Positions 30,678 through 39,991 of a stretch of DNA of 64,000 nt are shown in pieces; position 1 is the stretch's first letter; each line of letters opens with the position of its first letter. The stretch is from Candidatus Nitrotoga arctica. GTDB lineage: Bacteria > Pseudomonadota > Gammaproteobacteria > Burkholderiales > Gallionellaceae. The translations under genes were made by a program, and so were the position numbers. Under the pieces are notes generated by a model, which saw nothing but the letters and a program-made list of their open reading frames with translations, had not been told where the DNA came from and searched no databases. The stretch covers positions 3,100,001 to 3,164,000 of the forward strand of contig NZ_OU912926.1 of the NCBI RefSeq assembly GCF_918378365.1. The letters run 5' to 3'.

Positions 30678-31686
30678 AGACGAATTGCAGGCAACTATCA
30701 CTGATATGGTAGTGCCGTGCAAAGGCATCCTTGCTGCCGATGAGAGCAGTCCTACCATAGCGAAACGTTTTGCAGCTATAGGGGCCACGTCTACAGTCGA
30801 GTTGCAGCGCGCCTATCGTTCGCTTCTGTTTACTACGTCAGGCATTGAGAAATTTATTAGCGGGGCAATCTTGTTTGAGGACACCCTTGGGCAAATTGCA
30901 GAGGACGGCACCCCGCTGCCCGAGGTCTTGGCTAGAAAGGGTATTGTGCCTGGCGTGAAGGTGGACAAAGGCAAGATTCCTTTGGCGAACGCATCCGGCG
31001 ATGAGATCACACAGGGACTCGACGGCTTGGCCGAGCGCCTTCGCATTTATAAAGCACAAGGGGCACGTTTTGCCAAGTGGCGAGAGGTGTACTCGATCAG
31101 TGAACAAAATCCAACGATACTCGGCATTGAAGCCAATGCGGAAATGCTGGCACGCTACGCGGCTGTCTGCCAGGAAGAAGGTTTCGTGCCTATTGTTGAG
31201 CCCGAAGTACTAATTGATGGAAACCATACATTGGAGCGCTGTCTCGAAGTTTCCGAGGCGGTGATACATGCCGTCTTTCAAGCGCTGCACCGCCACAGAG
31301 TGATCATGGAATACATCGTACTCAAGCCGAGCATGGTGCTGCCAGGTAAAGAACATCCTGTTAAGGCAAGTCTGGAGCAAGTGGCTGCGGCTACGATTAC
31401 GGTGTTGCGCCGCACGGTACCTGCGGCAGTGCCCAGCATAAATTTTCTGTCTGGAGGTCAGTCACCCGAGGAAGCGACGGCCAATCTTAATGCTATTAAT
31501 ATCTTGTTTCCCAATGCACCTTGGGCATTGTCGTTCTCCTATGCACGCGCCTTGCAGCAACCCGCTTTACAGGCTTGGGCGGGTAAGTCTGAAAATGGGT
31601 CTGCCGCCCAACAGATGCTTTACCATCGCGCCCAGCTAAATGGCTGGGCGAGCTGTGGTAAATATAATTCCGAATTGGAAAAATGA
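30661..31686 (+). CDS. Fructose-bisphosphate aldolase, class I
   Basis: 341 aa from ATG 30661. Metal-independent class I signatures are GILAADESSPTIAKRF near the N-terminus, GFVPIVEPEVLIDG, the Schiff-base Lys in EYIVLKPSMVLPG, and NFLSGGQSPEEATANL. The length matches the eukaryote-type class I enzymes. Proteobacteria more often use class II enzymes, so this may be a second aldolase working in the glycogen or gluconeogenic direction. It overlaps the DUF2934 gene and is followed by glgP after 52 bases. Confidence 0.95.
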   Translation: MNRSTKDELQATITDMVVPCKGILAADESSPTIAKRFAAIGATSTVELQRAYRSLLFTTSGIEKFISGAILFEDTLGQIAEDGTPLPEVLARKGIVPGVKVDKGKIPLANASGDEITQGLDGLAERLRIYKAQGARFAKWREVYSISEQNPTILGIEANAEMLARYAAVCQEEGFVPIVEPEVLIDGNHTLERCLEVSEAVIHAVFQALHRHRVIMEYIVLKPSMVLPGKEHPVKASLEQVAAATITVLRRTVPAAVPSINFLSGGQSPEEATANLNAINILFPNAPWALSFSYARALQQPALQAWAGKSENGSAAQQMLYHRAQLNGWASCGKYNSELEK

Positions 31687-31738
31687 AATTGGGCTTGTCA
31701 ATCGATATGGCATAACCGTTGCGCCTGGAGGGAAGCAC

Positions 31739-34288
31739 ATGAAAGAAAAAACAGATGCCAGCCATTCGATGGAAAACCATCCACACGAGGATTTAGAAGG
31801 ATTTGATGCACTGGCTGAGCTTGCATTGGACATGCGCTCATCATGGAGTCACGGTGCCGACTCAATATGGAAACAGCTTAATCCCGAGCTTTGGGATTTG
31901 ACTCACAACCCCTGGGTTGTCTTGCAAACAATTCAGCGTGAGAAATTTCAATGCGAATTAGCCGATCCCACTTTCTGCAAAAGTATTGATGACTTGGTGC
32001 AAGCCAGACGAACTTCTGCAGAAGCGCCCGCTTGGTTTCAACAAACCTATCCGCAATCTTCCCTGAGTTGTGTCGCATATTTCTGCATGGAATTTATGTT
32101 GAGCGAAGCTCTTCCCATCTATTCTGGCGGGCTGGGTAATGTGGCCGGTGATCAGCTCAAAGCTGCCAGCGATTTAGGTGTGCCGGTCATCGGCGTAGGG
32201 CTGCTTTACCAACAAGGCTATTTTCGTCAAGTAATCGACAAAGATGGGATGCAACAGGCTCTTTATCCCTATAACGAGCCCGGACAGTTGCCAATCACAC
32301 CGTTGCGTCACCCGAATGGTGAGTGGTTGAGATTAGAGATTGTGTTGCCCGGCTATTCGGTCTGGCTACGCGCTTGGCAGGTTCAAGTCGGCAGAGTAAA
32401 GCTGTACTTGCTGGATAGCAATGATGCAGCAAATTTCCCCGCACATCGCGGCATTACTAGCGAGCTCTACGGAGGCGGGCCAGAGTTGCGCCTCAAGCAG
32501 GAGTTACTGCTCGGGATTGGTGGATGGCGATTACTCGCTGCACTCGGTATTGAGCCTGAGGTCTGTCACCTGAATGAAGGGCATGCGGCCTTCGCCATTC
32601 TGGAGCGGGCGCGGAGTTTCATGAAACTGACCGGACAGTCTTTCGAAGTCGCACTCGCTGTTACGCGAGCGGGCAATCTCTTCACTACTCACACAGCGGT
32701 GGCCGCCGGTTTTGACCGGTTCACTCCGGCTCTGATTGAGCAATACCTCAAAAAGTATGCTGAACATCAGCTCGGCATAACACTCCACGATTTGCTTGCA
32801 CTTGGTCGTCTGAACCCGAACGACCCATCCGAAAGTTTCAATATGGCCTATTTGGCGATTCGCGGGAGCGGAGCCGTAAATGGCGTGAGCCGTCTGCATG
32901 GAAAAGTGAGTCGGCACCTCTTTGAACCCCTTTTTCCGCAGTGGCCACTGGACGAAGTGCCGGTCGGGCACATAACGAACGGGGTTCATGTACCGACTTG
33001 GGACTCCGTAGCGGCCGATGAACTTTGGACAAATGTTTGTGGAAAGGATCGCTGGCTAAGGGCGACGGAAACCCTGGAACAGGACATTCGCAGTATTCCC
33101 GACGCGAAGCTCTGGCAACTGCGCACCGACAGCCGCAAATCTCTCATCGAATATGCACGCAAACGATTATGCCGGCAAATGGCCGCATCGGGTGCATCCA
33201 TTGAGGCAGTTAACAGGGCGAAGCACCTGCTGGATCCGGATACCTTGACGCTGGGCTTTGCACGACGCTTCGCAACCTACAAGAGACCGGATTTACTGTT
33301 GCATGATCTGGATCGACTGTTGCACATACTCACTAATAATCCACAACGTCCGGTGCAGATAATCCTGGCGGGAAAAGCACATCCGGCGGATCAGGCAGGT
33401 CGCGCACTGATTCAGAAATGGACGCAATTCATTGGCCAGGGCACGTTACATCCACCGATAATTTTCTTGGCCGATTACGATATGTTGGTAGCCGAGCGTT
33501 TGGTGCAGGGTGTGGATGTTTGGGTCAATACACCCCGACGACCGTGGGAGGCAAGCGGAACAAGCGGTATGAAGGTGCTCGTCAATGGAGGTATCAATCT
33601 ATCCGAATTAGACGGTTGGTGGGCGGAAGCCTACACGCCGGAAGTAGGGTGGGCATTGGGGGACGGCGAAGAACATGGCGATGATCCGGCTTGGGACGCT
33701 GCTGAAGCGGAAGCGCTTTATAACCTGCTTGAACATGAAGTTATCCCGGAGTTTTATAACCGCAACCAGGAGGGGATTCCGACCGCTTGGGTAGCGCGGA
33801 TGCGGGAAAGTATGGCACGCTTAACGCCGCGTTTTTCCACAAACCGTACTGTGCGCGAATATACTGAACAACACTATCTCCCCGCTGTCTCAGCCTATCG
33901 TGAGCGTATGGTCAATAAAAGTGCAGTGGGTGTGCAGATCGTTAATTGGCGGCACGATCTGGATCAACATTGGGCCGCACTACGGTTCGGCGAAGTAAAG
34001 GTTGAGACTAAGGGGCAACAACACGTATTTGAAGTGCAGGTCTACCTCGATGACCTCGACTCAAATGCCGTGCGAGTCGAGCTATATGCCGATGGCATCA
34101 ATGGAAGCAGTTCGATCAGACAAGAGATGGCGCGCATCAGCCAGCTGACGTACTCGGTTGGCGGGTACCTATATAGTGGGGCGGTGTCGGCAGCCCGACC
34201 ATCGACAGATTTTACCGCGCGAATAACTCCATGTTACCCCGGTGTATCAGTACCTTTGGAAACAGCCCACATCCTATGGCAGCGGTGA
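31739..34288 (+). CDS. glgP: Alpha-glucan (glycogen) phosphorylase
   Basis: 849 aa from ATG 31739, which has GGAGGGAAG just upstream; the open frame extends to 31640 inside fba but is not conserved there. Blocks typical of the alpha-glucan phosphorylase subfamily are LPIYSGGLGNVAGDQLKAAS, HLNEGHAAFAILERAR, FARRFATYKRPDLLL, and the PLP region EASGTSGMKVLVNGGINLSE. It phosphorolyses glycogen to glucose-1-phosphate, which pgm in the same block converts to glucose-6-phosphate. No glycogen synthase or branching enzyme is in the window. Confidence 0.95.
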   Translation: MKEKTDASHSMENHPHEDLEGFDALAELALDMRSSWSHGADSIWKQLNPELWDLTHNPWVVLQTIQREKFQCELADPTFCKSIDDLVQARRTSAEAPAWFQQTYPQSSLSCVAYFCMEFMLSEALPIYSGGLGNVAGDQLKAASDLGVPVIGVGLLYQQGYFRQVIDKDGMQQALYPYNEPGQLPITPLRHPNGEWLRLEIVLPGYSVWLRAWQVQVGRVKLYLLDSNDAANFPAHRGITSELYGGGPELRLKQELLLGIGGWRLLAALGIEPEVCHLNEGHAAFAILERARSFMKLTGQSFEVALAVTRAGNLFTTHTAVAAGFDRFTPALIEQYLKKYAEHQLGITLHDLLALGRLNPNDPSESFNMAYLAIRGSGAVNGVSRLHGKVSRHLFEPLFPQWPLDEVPVGHITNGVHVPTWDSVAADELWTNVCGKDRWLRATETLEQDIRSIPDAKLWQLRTDSRKSLIEYARKRLCRQMAASGASIEAVNRAKHLLDPDTLTLGFARRFATYKRPDLLLHDLDRLLHILTNNPQRPVQIILAGKAHPADQAGRALIQKWTQFIGQGTLHPPIIFLADYDMLVAERLVQGVDVWVNTPRRPWEASGTSGMKVLVNGGINLSELDGWWAEAYTPEVGWALGDGEEHGDDPAWDAAEAEALYNLLEHEVIPEFYNRNQEGIPTAWVARMRESMARLTPRFSTNRTVREYTEQHYLPAVSAYRERMVNKSAVGVQIVNWRHDLDQHWAALRFGEVKVETKGQQHVFEVQVYLDDLDSNAVRVELYADGINGSSSIRQEMARISQLTYSVGGYLYSGAVSAARPSTDFTARITPCYPGVSVPLETAHILWQR

Positions 34289-34473
34289 TTTTTACAGAAA
34301 CAACACCACGAAAATTCATATGGAAAATGTCCACGCGGCAGATTATCTGCAACAGGCTTGGATACAGCACAAACAATCATCAGCGATGTACTTATTGCAA
34401 ATACAAAAAACGGCAACTCAACATCATAAAGATTGGGAAACATTAAGCGTCGCTAAACTCAAGGCAAACAATT

Positions 34474-35073
34474 GTGTCCGAAACAAGATATCCCACTCTC
34501 GAAGTATTATTGTCCAAGGTGCGCGATTGCCGTGCGTGCGAGCAATATCTGCCGCTCGGCCCGCGTCCCGTGCTGCGCGCCAGTGAAACGGCCCGTATTC
34601 TGATCGTGGGGCAGGCGCCCGGCGCGCGTGTGCATACTACTGGCATCCCGTGGGATGACCCGAGCGGAGAGCGTCTGCGAACGTGGATGGGGATAAATAA
34701 AAATATTTTTTATGATCAGTCGCATATCGCGATCATCCCAATGGGCTATTGTTATCCGGGACGAGGGAAGGGGGGCGATTTACCGCCGCGCCGCGAATGC
34801 GCGGAGTTATGGTTAGACCAATTGCTGGCCAAGCTACCTCGGATTGAACTGACTTTGCTGGTCGGCCAGTATGCGCAGCGTTACTTTCTGGGCAACCGCC
34901 GCAAGCGCTCTTTAACGGAAACAACCAGAGAATGGCAGGAATATGCTCCGCAATATTTTCCCCTGCCACATCCTTCACCGCGCAATACACCATGGTTTAA
35001 CAGCAACCCATGGTTTGAGCAGCAACTTTTGCCCGTACTGCGCGCGAGGATCGAAGCACTTCACGCTAGCTGA
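34474..35073 (+). CDS. Uracil-DNA glycosylase superfamily protein
   Basis: 199 aa from GTG 34474. It shows RDCRACEQYLPLGPRPV, the water-activating region ARILIVGQAPGARVHTTGI, IIPMGYCYPGRGKGGDLPPR and the C-terminal HPSPRNTPWFNSNPWFE. The layout is that of the short family IV/V-like UDG proteins. The four-Cys iron-sulfur set of family IV is incomplete (C-x2-C near residue 18-21 plus one Cys at CYPG), so a cluster is uncertain. It probably acts in DNA base repair, or is a UDG-fold protein of other use. It begins 185 bases after glgP. Confidence 0.85.
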   Translation: MSETRYPTLEVLLSKVRDCRACEQYLPLGPRPVLRASETARILIVGQAPGARVHTTGIPWDDPSGERLRTWMGINKNIFYDQSHIAIIPMGYCYPGRGKGGDLPPRRECAELWLDQLLAKLPRIELTLLVGQYAQRYFLGNRRKRSLTETTREWQEYAPQYFPLPHPSPRNTPWFNSNPWFEQQLLPVLRARIEALHAS

Positions 35074-35134
35074 GTAAACAATAAGATATTTCGTTACCAG
35101 AAAGACTGATGCACACACTACCTGATCGGAAAAA

Positions 35135-35683
35135 ATGATAAAGCAAGGCTCTCAACCTATCGTATTGACTGTGGGGCATTCCACACGACCTCTGGAAGAG
35201 TTTATCGATCTGCTTAAGGCCCACTCAGTTACAAGTCTCATTGATGTGCGTAGCGTGCCAAGATCTCGTCACAACCCGCAATTCAACGGCGACACATTGC
35301 CGATCGCACTTGAACTTATCGGAACCCGCTATGCGCACGCTACCGGCTTGGGAGGCTTCCGCCGCGCGAGCCCGGAGTCTCCGAATATGGGTTGGCGAAA
35401 TGCTTCATTCCGCGGTTATGCGGACTATATGCAGACTGCCGAATTTGCAGAAAATCTGACGGGCCTGATGGAACTGGCAACGCATGAACGGGTGGCGCTG
35501 ATGTGCGCCGAAGCTGTCCCGTGGCGTTGCCATCGCTCGTTAATTGCCGACGCGTTGTTAGTACACGGCATCCACGTCGAGGAAATTGTCAGCAGAGCGC
35601 GCCTTCAGGCACATGCGCTAACTTCTTTTGTCAAGGTAGATGGCATGACAATAACTTATCCACCTTATGAGATGCCCTCCTGA
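35135..35683 (+). CDS. DUF488-family protein
   Basis: 182 aa. Family signatures are VLTVGHSTRPLEEFIDLL near the N-terminus, LIDVRSVPRSRHNPQFN, and the C-terminal ALMCAEAVPWRCHRSLIAD with the conserved Cys and His residues. DUF488 proteins are widespread and often lie near DNA-repair or nitrate/nitrite-related genes; the biochemical function is not established. It follows the UDG-family gene by about 60 bases in the same direction. Confidence 0.88.
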   Translation: MIKQGSQPIVLTVGHSTRPLEEFIDLLKAHSVTSLIDVRSVPRSRHNPQFNGDTLPIALELIGTRYAHATGLGGFRRASPESPNMGWRNASFRGYADYMQTAEFAENLTGLMELATHERVALMCAEAVPWRCHRSLIADALLVHGIHVEEIVSRARLQAHALTSFVKVDGMTITYPPYEMPS

Positions 35684-35766
35684 TTCTGGTTCGCGATCGT
35701 TGATACTGTTAACAACAGCACGGCGCTATATCGCGACAAGATACTGGGTGTGGCTCAATTGGCATA

Positions 35767-37498
35767 TCACAGATCGCGGATGTATTTGAGATTGGTCTTA
35801 AACGCGTCCCAGACTTCGTTCATCCGTCCTCCCAGCGCCAGCTTGGCCTGCGACTGTATATAACGGGACATTACGCCGACCGAGGTGTGCGGCGGCAGAG
35901 TCGGTACATGTGAGTTGGTGAACACCTCGACCAGCGCCGGACCGTTATGCAGCAATGCTTCCTTGAGAGCCTTTTCCAGCTTGGCGGGATTAGCGATCGA
36001 ATAACCGCGGATGCCACAAGCCTCGGCCACCATCGCGAAATCGGGATTGATCATCTTAGTCTGCCAATCGGGCAAGCCGGCTACCTGCATTTCCAGTTCG
36101 ACCATACCCAGGCTGCGATTATTAAAAACGATCAGCTTTATCGGCAGTTTGTATTGGGCGATGGTCATCAAGTCACCCATGAGCATCGAGATACCGCCGT
36201 CGCCACAAAATGCGATGACTTGGCGCTCGGGTGAGTGCAGGGCGGCGCCGATAGATTGCGGCATGGCATTGGCCATGGACCCGTGCGAAAAACTACCCAT
36301 CAGCGTGCGCTTCCCGGTGCCGTGCAAATAGCGCGCCGCCCACACCGTGTTCATGCCGGTATCCGCGGTGAAAATGGCATCGTCGTCGGCTAGCCGATCA
36401 ATCATCGCGGCGACAAATTCGGGTTTGATCAGGTTTTCTTCGCCGGGATCCGCGGCATGCACGCGATGATCTTCATCCACTTCGGCATAGTCAGCCACGC
36501 AGGCATTGAGAAAGCGGTCATCGGTCTTGGGATTGATTAATGGCAGCAGCGCCCGAAGTGTAGGGCCGATGTCACCGCACAGGCCCATGTGCAATGCAAC
36601 CCGCCGCCCAAGCCGTTCTGGCTTGGTGTCGATCTGTACGATTTTGACCGAGCTGTCGAGAAACTCCTTCCAGGGGAAATCGCTGCCGAGCATGAGCAAC
36701 AGCTTGCCGCCGGTGATGGCGCGAGCGCCGGCCTTGCTGCCGAGCAGACCCGTCAACCCAACTGCATAACGATTGTCGTATTCCAACATCATCTTGGCCT
36801 TAAGGGTATAGGCCATGGGCGCATTGAGCTTATCGGCTCAGTTCGATCACCTCGGTACGGGCATCAGCACAGCCGATGCCCGCATAGATGCCGATGTCTT
36901 CGGAACTATTGATCAGCTCCGCTAATAGCTGGATTTCTACATCGGAGGGACGCAGAACCGACTGTGGCCGATACAAGCCGACACACAGCGCGTCATCATC
37001 GGCGTTGCACGTCATCAGATCGCCAGAAAAAGCGCACACACCCACGCCCTTGCGATTCCAGGCGTGCTGAAGCGCCTGCTGCAACATCCGCGGCAATTGC
37101 TGTGGTGTCGTCGCCACCTCATTATAGTAACTGCATCCGTCGAACATGTGCAGGTCGGTGGATTGAAAGCTCTCAGTACCGTAATCATCAGAGGTAATGG
37201 TCGAGGCCAATGCCAGAACCGGCGCCCCCCAGCGATGAGCGTCATAGAGACCGTTGATCAGATGAACATGGCCTGGCCCGGCACTACCAGCGCAGCAACC
37301 AATCCCGCCAAGCACGCCTTCAATCATCGCAGCATAGGCGCCGACTTCCTCATGACGGACGTGAATCCAGTCGATGCTGCCATCGCGGCGCAGGGCGTCG
37401 TTGAAGAAATTCAGGCTGTCGCCAGTGACGCCATAAATGCGGCGGATACCAGCAGCCTTGAGCATTTCGACCAATTGTTCAGCCACGGTGCGGCTCAT
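35767..37498 (-). pseudogene. Thiamine-diphosphate-dependent pyruvate dehydrogenase (PoxB type), one frameshift
   Basis: Segment one (37498-36839, 220 aa) has the PYR domain (AAGIRRIYGVTGDSLNFF, IHVRHEEVGAYAA). One extra base at about 36838 breaks it: reading past that base restores the in-frame residues ADKLNAPMAYTLKAK and the remainder (36837-35767). The remainder includes GGKLLLMLGSDFPW and the TPP-binding block VIAFCGDGGISMLMGDL. The joined protein is about 576 aa, the size of PoxB-type pyruvate:quinone oxidoreductase or related acetolactate-synthase-like enzymes. The lack of a recognisable C-terminal membrane-binding helix leaves the exact activity open. Confidence 0.82.
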
Positions 37499-37826
37499 AC
37501 GATTCTCCTGACGGATTTACGTGCGGCAATCTGGCAATGAATTCAAACAGAGGGCAGCTTAAAGAATACACCAGGGAAACATCTGACTGACATATTTCAT
37601 ATTTCAGAAATCCAATGACATCGCTTACATTTCACGGTCAGTGCCAGAGCGTGGCGAATGTATTCGGCATCGATAGTTTCATGTTTTAAAGGGTAAATTA
37701 AAAACATTGAGCTTTCTGTACGTTATCGCACATAACACATGCAGAATTGCGGAGATAATTATAATGAGGCATCAGTACTTTTGAGTCATTGTTCAAGTTT
37801 TATTCCTATAATTAAGGAGAAGTGTT
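37499..37826. other. Divergent promoter region between poxB-like and Rieske genes
   Basis: About 330 AT-rich bases with no gene. It must hold the promoters for both directions; no confident -35/-10 pair or operator was picked out. Confidence 0.5.
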
Positions 37827-37850
37827 ATGCACTTCGATCGAAAAAAATGA
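37827..37850 (+). CDS. Seven-codon leader peptide preceding the Rieske reductase
   Basis: AAGGAGA (37814-37820) lies six bases before ATG 37827, which begins MHFDRKK and stops at TGA 37848-37850. The stop overlaps the ATG at 37847 (ATGA). The ribosome site thus points to the leader, not to the main gene. It ends in a run of seven A; with eight A the leader would fuse in frame to the reductase. It may be a coupling leader, a slippery site or a miscalled homopolymer. Confidence 0.4.
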   Translation: MHFDRKK

Positions 37851-39391
37851 ATGTAGAAGAAACAAAACTGAACGGACTGAATTTCGCGACAGGTGTTGCA
37901 CACTCCGTTGTGACAGAAGGCGAGATGTTACTCGGGCATGCACATGGTGAACCTGTTCTGCTCACGCGATCCGGCAACGAACTGTTCGCCATTGGTGCTT
38001 TCTGCACACACTATGGAGCGCCGCTGAATGAGGGATTGCTGGTGGGCGATACTTTGCGTTGTCCTTGGCATCATGCCTGCTTTAGTTTGCGTACCGGAGA
38101 AGCGTTGCGCGCGCCAGCGCTCAACCCGATTTCTTGTTGGCGCGTCGAACAATTAGATGGCATTGTATATGTTCGTGAGAAGCTCGAAATTCAAGGGCAA
38201 CAACCCTCTCTAATCGAGACTAGCCTGCAAGGGCCGATTATTATTTTAGGAGGTGGCGCTGCTGGTAATGCTGCTGCGGAAATGCTCCGTCGGGAGGGTT
38301 ATGTTGGTCGTATCACGATGCTGAGCGCTGATGAATCCGAGCCTTGTGACCGCCCCAATCTTTCGAAAGGTTATCTTGCAGGCACAACACCTGAAGAATT
38401 CAATCTCCTCCGATCACCAGAATTTTACAGGGAGCATGACATCGATTTGAAGTTGAGCGCTCGAGCAACCACGATCGACACAGCGAATCGGTACGTGCAG
38501 CTAGAGAATGGTAGCCGGTTTACCTATGCTGCCCTGCTGCTCGCCACTGGCGCCGAACCTGTTCGGCTTGAAGTCCCTGGTGGAGATCTTCCTCATGTAT
38601 ATTATTTACGCACACTAGCCGATAGTCGCGTGCTTATCGCCAAGGCCCTGACTTCACAACGAGCAGTAGTAATCGGTGCAAGCTTCATCGGACTGGAGGT
38701 AGCAGCATCACTTCGAAATCGTGACATCGAAGTACATGTGGTTGGACGAGAGACAAATCCTATGGAGAAAATTCTGGGAGCGGATGTCGGAAAGTTCATC
38801 CGCAAACTCCATGAAGACCATGGCGTGACGTTCCATCTCGATACGACTGCTACCTCGATCGACGCTCATAGCATCACATTGCAGAACGGAGAAATAATTC
38901 AAGCCGATTTTATCGTGGTTGGCATTGGTGTACGTCCATCAATCGCACTTGCGGAACAGGCAGGATTGGCCACGGATCGTGGTGTCACGGTGAACGAATA
39001 CCTTGAAACGAGTGTTTCGGGCATATTTGCGGCTGGTGATATCGCACGCTGGCCAGATATGCTTACCGGTGAACACATCCGTGTCGAACACTGGGTTGTT
39101 GCTGAGCGTCAGGGACAGACCGCGGCGCGCAATATGCTTGGACAGCGGGAACGTTTTGACGCTGTTCCATTCTTCTGGACCGAGCAGTACGATTTTGGCC
39201 TTGCTTATGTCGGCCATGCTGAGCAGTGGGACAAAGCCGAGATCGACGGGCAGCTTGACGCTGATACGCGAAACTGCACGATCACATATCGTCGCGGCGC
39301 CAAAAAATTGGCAGTGGCTACTGTTCACCGGGATTTGGAGTGCTTACGCGCGGAAGTCGAATTTGAAAGAAATCTAGCCAAGAAAATGTGA
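37847..39391 (+). CDS. Rieske-domain NAD(P)/FAD-dependent ferredoxin-type reductase
   Basis: 514 aa. An N-terminal Rieske domain (residues about 15-105) carries the ligands C-x-H and C-x2-H in AFCTHYGAPLNEG and LRCPWHHACFSLRTG. It is followed by an FAD/NAD-binding oxidoreductase: IIILGGGAAGNAAAEMLRR, ALLLATGAEPVRLEVPGG, the NAD motif RAVVIGASFIGLEVAASL and GIFAAGDIARWPD. The layout matches AIFM3-like or rubredoxin/ferredoxin-reductase-like proteins with a fused Rieske domain. It probably moves electrons from NAD(P)H to a one-electron carrier; a rubredoxin is encoded at 4112. It is divergent from the PoxB-like gene and closely followed by a small ORF. Confidence 0.92.
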   Translation: MNVEETKLNGLNFATGVAHSVVTEGEMLLGHAHGEPVLLTRSGNELFAIGAFCTHYGAPLNEGLLVGDTLRCPWHHACFSLRTGEALRAPALNPISCWRVEQLDGIVYVREKLEIQGQQPSLIETSLQGPIIILGGGAAGNAAAEMLRREGYVGRITMLSADESEPCDRPNLSKGYLAGTTPEEFNLLRSPEFYREHDIDLKLSARATTIDTANRYVQLENGSRFTYAALLLATGAEPVRLEVPGGDLPHVYYLRTLADSRVLIAKALTSQRAVVIGASFIGLEVAASLRNRDIEVHVVGRETNPMEKILGADVGKFIRKLHEDHGVTFHLDTTATSIDAHSITLQNGEIIQADFIVVGIGVRPSIALAEQAGLATDRGVTVNEYLETSVSGIFAAGDIARWPDMLTGEHIRVEHWVVAERQGQTAARNMLGQRERFDAVPFFWTEQYDFGLAYVGHAEQWDKAEIDGQLDADTRNCTITYRRGAKKLAVATVHRDLECLRAEVEFERNLAKKM

Positions 39392-39465
39392 GTAAAATTT
39401 CATGAGACCAGAGTTCTTAATAATCGTCATTTTCATAAAAAATTAAATTTGGAATGGTGGAAACA

Positions 39466-39858
39466 ATGACCGCTTTTTTTGGAATAGATGAACATAATTC
39501 GGAAAAGTTTTTTAAGCAGGGAGTGGTATGCATAGATAACTCGATAGAAAGGAAAGCCGTTTTATTTAAAACATTCCAGAGGATTAGGACTGAAGATATA
39601 GTTTTTATTAAAAACTTTACTCAAGCTGGACTGAAAGTGAAAGCTGTTGGAGTTGTTTTATCCAATTTTCCTATCGAAAATGAACTGGAAGTGTGCATTC
39701 CGGTTGAATGGATATGGAAAGGCGAGAAGTTCATGGAGCAATTTGGCGAAGAATTAGCTCACTGTCGCGATACCCTCTATGAAGAATATAATACTTTGGT
39801 ACAACGAGAAATAATAGATTTATTGCCCGCCAGATTCCAGTTAACTGAAGAGTGGTAA
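39466..39858 (+). CDS. Hypothetical protein, possible EVE/PUA-like domain
   Basis: 130 aa from ATG 39466 (GGTGG lies six bases upstream; ATG 39454 is possible). The pattern NSEKFFKQGVVCID, then FQRIRTEDIVFIKNFTQAGL, VKAVGVVLSNFPIE and CIPVEWIWKG resembles the strand order of small PUA/EVE-like modules, some of which occur at the N-terminus of McrB-type GTPases. This is a pattern impression, not a confirmed match. No known function. GC is lower than the neighbouring reductase, which could mean transfer. Confidence 0.6.
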   Translation: MTAFFGIDEHNSEKFFKQGVVCIDNSIERKAVLFKTFQRIRTEDIVFIKNFTQAGLKVKAVGVVLSNFPIENELEVCIPVEWIWKGEKFMEQFGEELAHCRDTLYEEYNTLVQREIIDLLPARFQLTEEW

Positions 39859-39991
39859 AGCTTGAATGGATTATTTCGGAAAGCGGACGAGCCATTTTTT
39901 AATGGGTTTTATGAGCTTTATATGTCAATGGTTCTATCAACTCAAAATCATTAACTGTCAGACCAAGTCTTAATAACATCAAAGCAATGAA

